Source of the DNA: Synaphobranchus kaupii
Lineage: Eukaryota > Chordata > Actinopteri > Anguilliformes > Synaphobranchidae
DNA: 64,000 nt
Reading direction: 5' to 3'
Assembly (NCBI GenBank): GCA_029718625.1
Contig: CM056389.1
Location: forward strand, 23,097,381 to 23,161,380
Shown here one piece after another: positions 36,620-48,749 of the stretch. The position numbers and the translations under genes are program-made. The notes beneath the pieces were generated by a model. The model made no database searches. It was given only the letters and a program-made list of their open reading frames with translations, and was not told the origin of the DNA. Position 1 is the stretch's first letter. Every line of letters begins with the position of its first letter.

Positions 36620-36702
<83 letters not shown>
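36620..36702. repeat. (TC)n microsatellite
   Basis: TC dinucleotides with one TGTG interruption. The flanking sequence to 37740 holds no gene that I can see; 36810-36860 has a weak relative of the SINE tail. Confidence 0.95.
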
Positions 36703-36706
<4 letters not shown>

Positions 36707-37740
36707 AACCCCTGTCTCCCTCACACACAGGTATCTTAGGACAGATGCATCATTCTCCTAAATGTGTATTTTAAAGGTGGCTAAATTAGAGGTTTAAATT
36801 AATTTGCAGTTACATTTTAGGCTGCTGCTCTTCCCCAGAGCGACTCACAATAAGTGCAGAAAACGGCCTAAAACATCACAAGTAACAATTAATGAGAGTG
36901 CAATGGTCGGGCCGTAACAACCCGGTGATCGGTAATCCTTAGTCACTAGAAATACCATGTGGAAAGGAAGGTAGAGAGGGTTTTGGAGGAGGGGAGGAGG
37001 GGGATATAGAACAGATAGTAGTAGATGTGGCAGAGGGGAATGGGAACCAGGGTTGAGATTAAATTAATATAATATCCGCTAAAACAGAATACTCAGTCTC
37101 ACACCTGCTCTCTCTCACACACACATACTCGCAGCTTATTATTTTATAAGAACCAAGGGATAAAATTGGTTTGTTTATTTCAGCCTAGCTACTCATGAAT
37201 GGGACCAGATTAATTGCATACTGGTGCAAAGCCTCAGCACACTATTTTTACGCAAGGTGTTTATATTACCCAAAGAGCAAAATTAACTATATTGAAAAAT
37301 AGTTAATTAAAAAATAGTTTAACTGTTTAACCAAATTTTTTGTATCTTCTACAACTGAATGGGAAATACGTTACATTAGCATACATTAAGTCAGCAGACG
37401 CTACGACAGGCTAATTGGCTGCAACGACTTCCTAAACGAATTGCAATTGTGCATTCAAATGGTTTAAATGAGAGTAATAAAGAAAGGAGAAGACAACTTT
37501 ATATTACTCCCGGTTTGTCATTTAGTTGGGGGAAATGTAAAGATTTGATTAGCCAAATTTGGGCGAATGTAGCATCAGCTATTTATTCTTAAACCTTAAT
37601 TTTTAAAGTCCTACATAGCTACTAGGCTATATGTATTTACATAATATATTTTTCTTTAATTTTCATCTCAAATCGAGTGACTTGCAGTCAGATGAATATA
37701 GGCCTACCTTAATATTTAGGCTACTGAATAATTACAATCA

Positions 37741-39267
37741 TGTTACGATCCAGGTACGAGACGAACCCAAGTGCAACGACCAGGAGACAGATTCAATAAA
37801 GGGATATTTATTTAAGTTTTGGGGTAGTCCCCAAAACTGTACAGGAAAAGAAAACACAGTATAACACAGGGTAATAGCGGAATGTCCGATACGGACTGCT
37901 CCAAGCCGGAGCTGGACTTGGGACTCAGGAACGGGTTCCAAGCCGGAACTGGACTGGACAGGTGGTGTACATCACACCAGGGCAGGACTGGAACTGGACC
38001 GGGAGGTCCACTCAGGAAACGGGTACAGGAACGGAACTTGTTCCAAACCGGAACTGGACTTTACTGGAAGGTGAACTTCACACAGGGACTGGACTGGAAC
38101 TGGACCGGGAGGTCCACTCTGGAAACGGGTACTGGAACGGAACTTGTTCCAAACCGGAACTGGACTTTAAAAGGAAGGTGAACTTCACACCGGGACTGGA
38201 CTGGAACTGGACCGGGAGGTCCACTCTGGAAACGGGCACTGGAACGGAACTTGTTCCAAGCCGGAACTGGACTCTCAGGAAGGTGAGCTTCGCCCCGGGA
38301 CTGGACTGGAACTGGACCGGGAGATCCACTCTGGGAACAGGTACTGGAACGGAGTTTGTTCCAAACCGGAACTGGACTCATGTGGGTGGTGAGCGGCACA
38401 CTACGGCAGGACTGGAACTGGACCGGGACGACTACACCGGTACTGGACAGAAAGCAGAGGGTAGTTAATTTTGGGAGTAGGTAGGGAAAGGACCGGGAGG
38501 TTCTCACAAAGGTACAGCGGTAAACAGGTAGGTAGCCGGCGAAACTCGGCAGAGCTGGGTGGTGTGGCGTAGCTCAGGTAGGACCGGTAGGAGCTGGCTG
38601 AGTTCCAGGGCTCCCGGAACCGTAACCGTAGAACGTGGGGGCTGCTACGGCCGGACAGGAACAACTGGAGGGTAACCAGGATATTTCTCCACAGCGGATC
38701 CTATGCGAGCTGGAGTTGGAGGTACCGCAACACACACACACAAACACGGGGGAACGAACACTGCAACGGATGAATGGAAGCCGGGTAAGCTGGTGGTTAG
38801 AGGAAGACAGGTTAGCTGCATGCAAACAGAAAACGTCAGGGGAGAATAACTACCACTCCGTAGTTCAAGAGATCTAAACGCTGTAAGGGGATATAATCCC
38901 ACAACCAAGCGAACAGAATATACAAGACCAAGAACGACAAGCATTAACAACGAGTGAGGTTAGTTAACGAACTGGCGCCGACTAGCAACCAGACGAGGGT
39001 ATAAGTAGTGCAGGGAATCACGAACTAAATAAGGCGCAGGTGTGGAAATTAATCGGGAGTGATTAGCTAAACACAAAGGTGAGGAATGCATGCAACGAGA
39101 GGGGAGGAGTGAAAGGCGGAAGCAAACGTGGGAAACCAAACGAACGAGTCAGAGAGGGAAACGCCTAGTCCGCAGCAGAGGGGAAAACACGGACAAAGGG
39201 ATCCAACATGACACGGAGGGAAAAAGGAAAACACGGAAAACGGACAGGAAGGGAGCGGAACGTTACA
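37741..39267 (-). repeat. 3' LTR of the gypsy element
   Basis: TG...CA terminal repeat. Its U3 part includes tandem modules with GTTCC-GGTTT-GGAAC type inverted repeats (about 37900-38450). AATAAA on the minus strand lies near the end of R, in the sequence TTAAATAAATATCCC. Differences from the other LTR include one extra C near 37830, and single-base changes near 38080, 38510, 38702, 38908 and 39014. Confidence 0.97.
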
Positions 39268-39278
39268 GTACCCCCCCC

Positions 39279-42200
39279 TCAATGTACGCCACCTGGCGTA
39301 CCTGGCGGTCTGGTCTTGTTTGGAAAGAGCCTGTGAAAATCCTGGATCAGTGAGTGATCCAGGATGAGGCTCTTGTGGAGCCACGACCGCTCCTCAGGAC
39401 CATACCCCTCCCAGTCGACGAGGTATTGGAATCCCCGGCCCTTACGGCGGATGTCGATGATACGGTCCACCGTGTAGGCCGGGGCGTCGTCGATGACCCG
39501 GACAGGAGGAGGAGGGATGGTAGGAGAACTGAGGGGGCTGGAGGCGACAGGTTTCACTTGGGAAACATGAAAAACGGGGTAAACTGAGGGAGGCAGGGAG
39601 GGAGAGTTTAACAGAAACAGGGTTAATTAAACAAACAATCGAAAAGGGACCAATAAAACGGGGCTGAAGCTTCTTGGAGGAAGAGGGAAGGGAAATATTG
39701 GAAGTAGAGAGCCAGACCTGCTGACCGGCCCTGTACTGCGGGGCTGCGGTCCTGTGAAGGTCCGCCAGACGTTGGGAACGGGAATTAGAACGAAGGAGTG
39801 CGGTGCGCGTAAGTCTCCACATGCGCTTGCATCTGAGGAGGTGAGACCTTACGGAAGGGACTGCTATCTCGGCCTCCTGGGCCGACAGGAGAGGGGGTTG
39901 ATAACCTAACGAGCACTCGAAAGGGGACAACCCTGTGGAAGCACTTTTAAGGGAGTTGTGAGCGTACTCTACCCAGGGGAGAAAACGGCTCCAGGAGGCG
40001 GGATTACGGACGGTGACGCACCGCAGGGCGGCCCCCAGGTCCTGGTTCGCCCTCTCTGCCTGGCCGTTAGACTGGGGATGGAAACCAAACGACAAACTAG
40101 CAGAGGCACCCAGGGCTACACAGAACGCCTTCCAAACTTGGGAGGAGAATTGGGGCCCACGGTCAGAAACTATGTCAGAAGGAATCCCGTGCAGCCTGAC
40201 CACGTGCAACACCAGGAGCTCAGCAGTTTCGAGGGCGGACGGGAGTTTAGGAAGGGGAATAAAGTGGACCGCCTTGGAGAACCGGTCCACTATTGTCAGA
40301 ATGACGGTATTACCCTCTGACAATGGCAGACCGGTGACAAAGTCCACGCCAATGTGACTCCAAGGACGGCCTGGGACAGGGAGGGGAAGGAGAAGACCGG
40401 AGGGTGGGATGCCTTGCTCCTGGCGCACACCGCGCAGGCCAGGACAAAGGCACGGGTATCCTCCTTGAGAGTAGGCCACCAAAAACTCCTCCTGACAAGG
40501 GTGATCGTTCTGGCAACACCTGGGTGACAAGCCAGGCAGGAGGCGTGAACCCACTCCAGGACCTGGGAGCGGACGGAGTTGGGCACAAAAAGGGAGGAGT
40601 TAGGGTTACTACGGGGGTCAGGTTGGGAAGTCTGGGCGGACCTCACGATCTCCTCGATCTTCCAGGAGACCGCAGCCACCACACAGGACGCCGGTAGAAT
40701 TGGCTCCGGATCAGCAGGACTGGAGGGGAGGGAAAAAACACGGGATAAGGCATCCGCCTTGATATTGCGGGAACCGGGGCGGAAAGAAACAGAAAAATTA
40801 AACCGGGCAAAAAACAACGACCATCTAGCCTGTCTGGCATTAAGCCTCTTAGCAGATTTAAGATAAATTAAATTCTGATGGTCCGTCAAAACAATAAAGG
40901 GATTACCTGCCCCCTCCAGCCAGTGGCGCCACTCCTCAAGAGCCAGCTTGATGGCAAGCAGTTCCCGATCCCCGACATCATAATTACGTTCAGCGGAGGA
41001 CAGCCTCCGGGAGAAGAACGCACAGGGATGGACCTTGTTGTCCAAGGCGGCTCGTTGAGACAGAATGGCCCCCACGCCGGTGTCGGAGGCATCCACCTCA
41101 ATAGTGAATTGACGGGTCGAGTCAGGGTGACAAAGAATAGGGGCTGAGGAAAACCGAACTTTGAGCCGATCAAACTACTGCTGGGCCTCGGAGTTCCAAC
41201 AAAAAGAAAAAGCAGTGGAAGTGAGTTTGGTAAGGGGAGCAGCAATGACACTGTAGTTGCGGATAAAACGGCGATAGAAATTAGCAAAACCAAGGAATTG
41301 TTGCAGGTGCTTACGAGAGGTGGGTTGGGGCCATTCTGTCACCGCCTTGATCTTAGCAGGAGCCGCCCGGATACTGCCCTCCTCGATGATGAAGCCGAGG
41401 AACGGGACGGATGAGACGTGAAATGAGCATTTTTCTGCTTTAACAAAAAGCTGATTCTCCAATAACCGCTGGAGAACCTCCCGGACATGAAGAACGTGTT
41501 CCTGAGGGGATTTGGAAAAAATCAAAATGTCGTCAATATAAACAAAAACACTCCTCCCCAACAGGTCTCGCAGCACGTCATTAACCATGCCCTGGAAGAC
41601 TGCAGGGGCGTTAGTAAGGCCGAAGGGGACCACCAGGTACTCGTAGTGGCCCAACGGGGTATTGAAAGCAGTCTTCCATTCATCCCCTTCCCGTATGCGC
41701 ACCAAGTGGTACGCATTACGGAGGTCGAGCTTCGTGAATGTGACGGCTTGCGAGAGGGGTTCAAAGGCGGTGTTAATGAGGGGAAGAGGGTATTTATTTC
41801 GGATAGTGACCTGATTGAGTCCCCGGTAGTCGATGCAGGGCCGTAGTGAGCCGTCCTTCTTCCCCACAAAAAAGAATCCAGCACCAACTGGAGAAGAGGA
41901 GGGACGGATGATACCTGAAGCGAGAGACTCGTGAATGTAATCCTCCATTGCTAGTTTCTCCGGCCCCGACAGGCTGTAGAGGCGGCCAGATGGAAGTTTG
42001 GCTCCCGCCAGTAGGTCTATACAGCAGTCGTAGGGCCTGTGAGGAGGTAAGGACAGAGCACGTGATTTAGAAAACACATGGCTGAGGTCATGATATTGCT
42101 CTGGAACGTTAGATAAATCGGGTTCAGGTTGGTTGGTGCTGAGATCTTTGGACCCCGGAGGAGGCAGAGCGGAGCGGAGACAACTAGCCAGACAATGAGC

Positions 42201-42641
42201 ACTCCACGCCAGGATGCGACCGGCTTGCCAGTCGATGTGAGGGTTGTGAAGGCGGAGCCAGGTCTGCCCTAAAACTATGGAAGATTGTTTGGAGTGAATG
42301 AGCAGAAGTTGAATCGTCTCCCGGTGATTGCCGGATAACACTAACTGGATGGGAACGGTGGAGTGGGTAACTAACCCCAGACTCCTACCGTCCAAGGCGA
42401 GAGCAGAAATGGGAGAGGGTAGACTTTCCGTGGGGATGCCGGCCCTCCTGGCGAAAGTGATGTCAATGAAGTTGGCGTCGGCCCCGGAATCGATGAGAGC
42501 CGACGAGGCCTCTGACTTGTCCCTCCAGAGGAGAGTGGCCTTGAATACAAGGCGGTTCTGAGCTGCATGGCTTGGTATGATGGGGCTCGTCAGTACGCCC
42601 AGCTTTACTGGCGAGCCTGCTCTTTTGGGCGAATCGGGCAA
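39279..42641 (-). pseudogene. gypsy pol: protease, RT, RNase H, integrase, chromodomain (broken)
   Basis: Domains in order on the minus strand. Aspartic protease with [15 protein letters not shown] with [20 protein letters not shown] and the YIDD catalytic box (42641-41175). RNase H starts at [10 protein letters not shown] (41096). The integrase has a Zn-binding H-H-C-C region, followed by the catalytic D, D and E in [17 protein letters not shown] and [10 protein letters not shown] chromodomain closes it ([16 protein letters not shown]). Lesions: an in-frame TAG at 41177-41175 between RT and RNase H, a frameshift near 40405 before the integrase core, and another between about 39560 and 39620 before the chromodomain. 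Catalytic residues themselves are preserved. Confidence 0.93.
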
Positions 42642-43587
42642 GAGGCGATCTGATGGCCAGGCTTGCCACAGTAGAAGCAGGATCTAGAGCGTAGGCGACG
42701 TTGGCGCTCCTCAGCGTTGACCGAAACTCTGCCCAGTTGCATAGGCTCCTCCTCGGAGACACCAGACGCCGCTCTAGATCCTGTGGCAGAAGAGTGTTGG
42801 CGGAAGTTAGGAGAGTCGGAGTGTGAATGGCGACCGGAGTTCCCTCCTCGCTCACGGGCCCGGATCCGGAGACGATTATCGATGGCAATGGCCAGACTGA
42901 TGAGACTGTTGAGTGAGTTGGACTCCTCACGGTGGCAAGCTGGTCCTTGAGCTCTTCGCTAAGTGCCTGGCGAAAGGCCCCCTGAAGGGCGGTGTCATTC
43001 CATCCAGACTCCGCTGCGAGGGTACGGAATTGAATCGCCATCTCCGCGACGCTGCGGCTGCCTTGACGTACTTGAAGCAGACGTTGGGTAGCGTCTCGCC
43101 CACAGGTGGGGTGATCGAACACGCGCCGCATCTCGGAGGTAAAGGCAGCGAAGTTGTTGCATAGCGTGACCTGGCTGTCCCAAATGGATGTAGCCCACTC
43201 CAGGGCACTTCCTCCCAAACTGCTCATTATGAACGCGATCTTACATGGGTCGGAGGCGAAGGAGGTGGGCTGCATACGGAACACAATGTCACACTTCATG
43301 AGGAACTCGCGACATCTCCCCAACCCCCCACGGTATAATTCGGGGTGTTGAACGCGGGGCTCCCGACAGGAAGTGGAAACAGGAGGCTCAGAAGGCGGAT
43401 CCGGAGCGGGAGGTGTTGGACCCACAGGAATACGCGGAAGCGGCTGGTGAAGCGATAGCTGAGCCACTTGCTCCGTGATGCCCCTCAGCACCTCCAAAAC
43501 GTCATCCAGACGACGGCCCTGTTGGTCGCTGACCGCAGTTTGGCAGGAGAAGGCGTGGCGAATCTGTTCCAGGTCGGCTGGGTCCAT
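42605..43587 (-). pseudogene. gypsy gag with CCHC zinc knuckle (frameshifted)
   Basis: Begins at an ATG (43587) only 19 nt inside the 5' LTR and encodes MDPADLEQIRHAF. The capsid-like core (ELYRGGLGRCREFLMKCD, FDHPTCGRDATQRLL) is clean to about residue 218, then loses frame near 42930, where one base appears to be missing. In the other frame the sequence continues as an Arg-rich stretch and a CCHC knuckle ([14 protein letters not shown]), ending in TAA at 42605-42607. pol opens in a different frame and overlaps this end, so the live element probably used a ribosomal frameshift. Confidence 0.88.
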
Positions 43588-43606
43588 GCTTTTGGCCAGT
43601 TCGTTC

Positions 43607-45132
43607 TGTTACGATCCAGGTACGAGACGAACCCAAGTGCAACGACCAGGAGACAGATTCAATAAAGGGATATTTATTTAAGTTTTGGGGTAGTCCCAAA
43701 ACTGTACAGGAAAAGAAAACACAGTATAACACAGGGTAATAGCGGAATGTCCGATACGGACTGCTCCAAGCCGGAGCTGGACTTGGGACTCAGGAACGGG
43801 TTCCAAGCCGGAACTGGACTGGACAGGTGGTGTACATCACACCAGGGCAGGACTGGAACTGGACCGGGAGGTCCACTCAGGAAACGGGTACAGGAACGGA
43901 ACTTGTTCCAAACCGGAACTGGACTTTACTGGAAGGTGAACTTCACACCGGGACTGGACTGGAACTGGACCGGGAGGTCCACTCTGGAAACGGGTACTGG
44001 AACGGAACTTGTTCCAAACCGGAACTGGACTTTAAAAGGAAGGTGAACTTCACACCGGGACTGGACTGGAACTGGACCGGGAGGTCCACTCTGGAAACGG
44101 GCACTGGAACGGAACTTGTTCCAAGCCGGAACTGGACTCTCAGGAAGGTGAGCTTCGCCCCGGGACTGGACTGGAACTGGACCGGGAGATCCACTCTGGG
44201 AACAGGTACTGGAACGGAGTTTGTTCCAAACCGGAACTGGACTCATGTGGGTGGTGAGCGGCACACTACGGCAGGACTGGAACTGGACCGGGACGACTAC
44301 ACCGGTACTGGACAGAAAGCAGAGGGTAGTTAATTTTGGGAGTAGGTAGGGAAAGGACCGGGAGGTTCTCACAGAGGTACAGCGGTAAACAGGTAGGTAG
44401 CCGGCGAAACTCGGCAGAGCTGGGTGGTGTGGCGTAGCTCAGGTAGGACCGGTAGGAGCTGGCTGAGTTCCAGGGCTCCCGGAACCGTAACCGTAGAACG
44501 TGGGGGCTGCTACGGCCGGACAGGAACAACTGGAGGGTAACCAGGATATTTCTCCACAGCGGATCCTACGCGAGCTGGAGTTGGAGGTACCGCAACACAC
44601 ACACACAAACACGGGGGAACGAACACTGCAACGGATGAATGGAAGCCGGGTAAGCTGGTGGTTAGAGGAAGACAGGTTAGCTGCATGCAAACAGAAAACG
44701 TCAGGGGAGAATAACTACCACTCCGTAGTTCAAGAGATCTAAACGCTGTAAGGGGATATAATCCCACAACCAAGCAAACAGAATATACAAGACCAAGAAC
44801 GACAAGCATTAACAACGAGTGAGGTTAGTTAACGAACTGGCGCCGACTAGCAACCAGACGAGGGTATAAGTAGTGCATGGAATCACGAACTAAATAAGGC
44901 GCAGGTGTGGAAATTAATCGGGAGTGATTAGCTAAACACAAAGGTGAGGAATGCATGCAACGAGAGGGGAGGAGTGAAAGGCGGAAGCAAACGTGGGAAA
45001 CCAAACGAACGAGTCAGAGAGGGAAACGCCTAGTCCGCAGCAGAGGGGAAAACACGGACAAAGGGATCCAACATGACACGGAGGGAAAAAGGAAAACACG
45101 GAAAACGGACAGGAAGGGAGCGGAACGTTACA
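43607..45132 (-). repeat. 5' LTR of the gypsy element
   Basis: Nearly identical partner of the LTR at 37741. It ends next to the AATCA target duplication. The following olfactory receptor fragment starts only about 200 bp away, so this LTR faces away from it (transcription leftwards). Confidence 0.97.
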
Positions 45133-45328
45133 AATCAATTGCAATTAAACTGCATTTAGCTAGAGTGACTATCATAGTGAATTCTGATATAGAATACACA
45201 CCATACAAGTTAATTTTCCTCTACCGAGGGAGATGGTATGGAATGGTTTGTTTAACTCATCGAGTGCACCCAGTCGCTAACGTACGTTGTTTCTCCGTAT
45301 TTGTGCAGTTTAGCGGATTCTCCACAGT

Positions 45329-47280
45329 ATGAACTCAACACAGACCGTCTCCGAGTTTATAATCGTGGGCTTATCAGAGTTCGAGGACAAGAAAACACTC
45401 CTGTTTGTTCTTTTTCTCTTGGCCTACACAAACATTCTGGGAGGGAATACCATGATAATATATTTGGTATGGACGGACGCCAAGCTCAGCTCGCCCATGT
45501 ACTTTTTCCTGCACAACCTGTCGTTCGTGGACATTGTTTACACGTCAGTGACCATCCTTAACATGCTGTCTGGCTTCTTGACGGGGACCAAGACCATCTC
45601 GGTGCCGGGTTGTTTTCTGCAGATGTACTGGTTCATCTCCATGGCGGTGACCGGAAGCGGCCTGCTGACTGTGATGGCGTTCGACCGCTATGTGGCCATC
45701 TGCAACCCACTGCGCTACACTGCCATCATGACCCGGAAGGTTTGCGTCCCCCGGCCGAAATGTTTGTGTTTCTTTTGCACTTTCCTTGTGCTTTATAAAA
45801 CCAAGAAGTAATTATTTCTTCATTATGTCGTATTTTGGGAAATAGCCTACTGCTGTATTTTTGAGCGGCTTATTATCTGGGTAAACGCCCGTAAGAAAAC
45901 CGTTTAAGCATGTAGGCAGCTAGGTGCGCAGTTGCGCACAATGGCAAACTTGCAAAGATTGAATACGTTTGACCAAAAATAATTTAACTGATAAAAAATA
46001 CAGTCGTGTACATTGTCGCATAGATTTACATCTGCAGTAATAACCCATTTTCTCTCCCTCTGTCTCCCTTATTCATCCCCATCCTAACATACATAAAATG
46101 TAGGCCTAATAATATCTGTAATACTGAGGGCCAGATTCAGAGTTGAGATAAGCACGCGCAAGTGGGACTTACTCCCGAAATTTAGCTTAAGCTATTTGTG
46201 ATTCAGACATTTCACTTATTCGCTGTTTTAAGCATCTCTCCAGTAGATACGCGGCATTACGCGCGTGGGATGGGGATTTGATGAAAATGAGGCATGTCTG
46301 CAAGTTGTTCAAGATATGCATATTCAGAATGTTCACTTAATAATTTTTTTTCGCGCAACTTTGTTTGGAAAAAGGGTAGTTTATGTCTAGCGCCGCCAAT
46401 AGATTATTATGAAAAATACAGCATCTTTCGCATAAATGGACATTAGAATGAGTGCATGTTATTTGAACATAATATTGGTCACATTTTCCTTTGCATAGCT
46501 AAATTAACCAATGGCAATTATCAGAGAGCTGTGATAAAAAGAAAAATATGTAAAAGTAGGCTATGATTGGCCGTATTTTATATCATACCAGACACATATT
46601 AGATGGATTAATTGATAAACAGTGACTGGATCATATTCGCTCTGATGGAGAGACGATTCGTGTCAGCACAGCTTCTCCAAAATTATTAAGTTGAAGACGT
46701 TGCATACAGGCTATTGTGGGTCCCTGGATCAGAAAAGGTTGAAAACTCGTGGTTTAACAGATCTGTATGTTAATGGTGACCTGTGAGTCACACTGAGATT
46801 TATATACTGTATTTGGTGCATTTGGTGCATTTTGTGTATTTGGCGCATTTGTGTACAGGTCCGCGTGCTCCTCATCTGTGGGGCCTGGGGATTCGGCATG
46901 GGGTGCACCCTTCCCACCATCTCCCACCATCCCCAACCGTGTACGGCACTTCTTATGCAACCCCTCCTCCGTCATGCGGCTGGCGTGCGCCAACATCACC
47001 GTCAACAGCCGCCTGTCGCTGGCGAGCGCCCTGGTGGCGCTGCTCACCACGCTGGCTCTCATCCTGTCCTCGTACGCTGCCATCGGCGCCTCCATCTGCC
47101 GCATGGGCTCCTGGGAGGTGCGGAGGAAGGCCTTCACCACCTGCGCCGCCCACCTCACTGTCGTCTCCATCTCCTACGGCTCCGCCGCGTTCGTCTACAC
47201 CTCGTACCGCGTGGGTTGAGGGAAAACCGTCGCCACGGTGGTTTTTTACAGCATACTGTTCATGTACTGATCACCATACA
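45329..47280 (+). pseudogene. Olfactory receptor, split and broken (OR-1)
   Basis: Seven-transmembrane odorant receptor in two pieces. Piece 1 (45329-45739) starts MNSTQTVSEFIIVGLSEFED, has TM1 with a GN, PMYFFLHNLSFVDI, the conserved TM3 cysteine and the hallmark MAFDRYVAICNPLRY, and reaches IMTRK. Coding then stops for 1.1 kb. Piece 2 begins at 46859 after an AG (VRVLLICGAWGFGMG, TM4), shifts frame between about 46905 and 46930, then runs NRVRHFLCN, TM5, KAFTTCAAHL (TM6) and VYTSYRVG. A TGA follows at 47217-47219, then a TM7-like remnant (TVATVVFYSIL) that runs into a minisatellite. The NPxIY end of TM7 is absent. Either a pseudogene with an inserted segment or a multi-exon receptor gene with damage. 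Confidence 0.87.
45740..46858 (+). other. Intron or insertion inside OR-1
   Basis: Starts with GTTTGC, a weak donor, and ends with ACAG preceded by a T/G-rich tract. It is bounded exactly between IMTRK and VRVLL, where a receptor would read through. AT-rich, with no gene and no clear terminal inverted repeats. Confidence 0.5.
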
Positions 47281-47910
47281 GCAGCATCAATGTACAACAT
47301 CAACATACATACAGCAACACATACCTCAGCATCAATATACAGCATACAGAATCAACATACATACAGCATCACCATACAGCAGCATCAATGTACAGCATAC
47401 AACATACATACAGCATCACCATACAGCAGCATCAATATACAGCATACAGAATCAACATACATACAGCATCACCATACAGCAGCATCAATGTACAGCATAC
47501 AACATACATACAGCATCACCATACAGCAGCATCAGTATACAGCATACAGAATCAACATACATACAGCATCACCATACAGCACCATCAATGTGCAGCATAC
47601 AACATACATACAGTATCACCATACAGCAGCATCAATGTACAGCATACAACATACATACAGTATCACCATACAGCAGCATCAATATATAGCATCAACATAC
47701 ATACAGCATCACCATACAGCAGCATCAATGTACAGCATACAACATACATACAGTATCACCATACAGCAGCATCAATACAGAGCATACAGCATCAATATAC
47801 CGCATACAGCATCACCATACAGCAGCATCAATGTACAGCATACAGAATCAACATACATACAGCATCACATACAGCAGCATCAATGTACAGCATACAACAT
47901 CAGCATACAG
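47269..47910. repeat. CATACAGCAGCATCAA minisatellite
   Basis: Irregular tandem array of ATACAGCAGCATCAATGTA and CATACAACATACATACAG phrases, replacing the expected 3' end of OR-1. Long Ile-Gln-Gln-His frames across it are artefacts. Confidence 0.93.
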
Positions 47911-48616
47911 CAGTCTCCGTTCATTTAAAACATTTTTATCATAAGGCAGTGTGTCTCTCTATTGTCCAAATGTCCAAAAATGATTAAATAAAATGCTGAA
48001 AAGTGTTGCCAAGATTTTTATTGTCCATTCTTCTATTGTCTTGCAATTGTTTTTAGAAAGCAATGTGCCAACCTGATATATGTTTGGAGTACAAGGATTA
48101 ATCATTTCCTTATAAATGAACAAGAATTGTGTAAATGTGTTGATGACAGATATTATTGAAAAACTATTAAAATATATCATAATATTTTAATATTTTTATC
48201 ATTTAACTACACATTTAACAATATCAAGACATAAGACACTAATTTATTTGTGAAATAAGAGGTTGTTATTTAAATAATATATAGCAATATATAAAAACAT
48301 ATACAGTATATCTTGACAGGAATATGCATATTTGGATGTTTTCATGTAATATTTAACATGAATAACTGCATCAAAAAATAAACCATGTGATGTGTTTGTG
48401 GTCAGTATGTATCCATCAGATGAATATATGACCAAAACTGACATGCTATGACATTTATCAATCCTTTTTGCCCGAGTATCATTTACTTTTGTGTAAAAAT
48501 TACATTTCATTATTTAACAATACCTTTTTTAACTTAATACAAATTAGATGTAAATATGAATTTCTCATCACAATAAAAGTGTTTCCAAGCTGAGTGTATA
48601 CCCTACCCCCGGGGTG
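47911..48616. other. AT-rich intergenic, no gene recognised
   Basis: No exon, repeat family or receptor remnant could be identified between the minisatellite and the MITE-like copy next to the assembly gap. Confidence 0.5.
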
Positions 48617-48749
48617 CTTCCCAATACTCGAAAAATTCACCCTCCCTTCCTCCACGACCACCCCCTCTCCTCCGTGCCCCGGAAACGGATCTTTCTGTTT
48701 TAATATAATGTTGCTGATTACATCTTAATTATGTATTAATGGTTACATA
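48617..48749. mobile_element. Palindromic MITE-like element, copy 2 (cut by gap)
   Basis: Left half of the element at 802-1092 (TTCCCAATACTCGAAAA, then GAAACGGATCTTTCTG and the TTGCTGATTACAT block). The right half is lost in the N run. Confidence 0.8.

Larger units (their letters stand above)
37741..45132 (-). mobile_element. Ty3/gypsy chromovirus-type retrotransposon, full-length, recent
   Basis: A 7.4-kb element on the minus strand with two LTRs of 1527 and 1526 bp. I count about six differences between them, so the insertion is young. AATCA flanks both ends (37736-37740, 45133-45137). Reading leftwards, the order is 5' LTR, gag, protease, RT, RNase H, integrase, chromodomain, 3' LTR. A purine-rich tract (GAGGGGGGGG, 39271-39280) precedes the 3' LTR. 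The chromodomain places it among chromoviruses by inference. All coding regions carry lesions, listed under gag and pol, so this copy cannot be autonomous as written. Confidence 0.97.

Noticed and set aside
37882..38468. Frames with repeated GTGLDW or NWTGRST phrases, also at 43747-44333
   Set aside because: They are translations of the repeat modules inside the gypsy LTRs and occur identically in both LTRs.
46783..47987. 381-codon frame ending in Ile-Gln-Gln-His repeats
   Set aside because: Shadow frame of the OR-1 fragment running into the CATACAGCAGCATCAA minisatellite.
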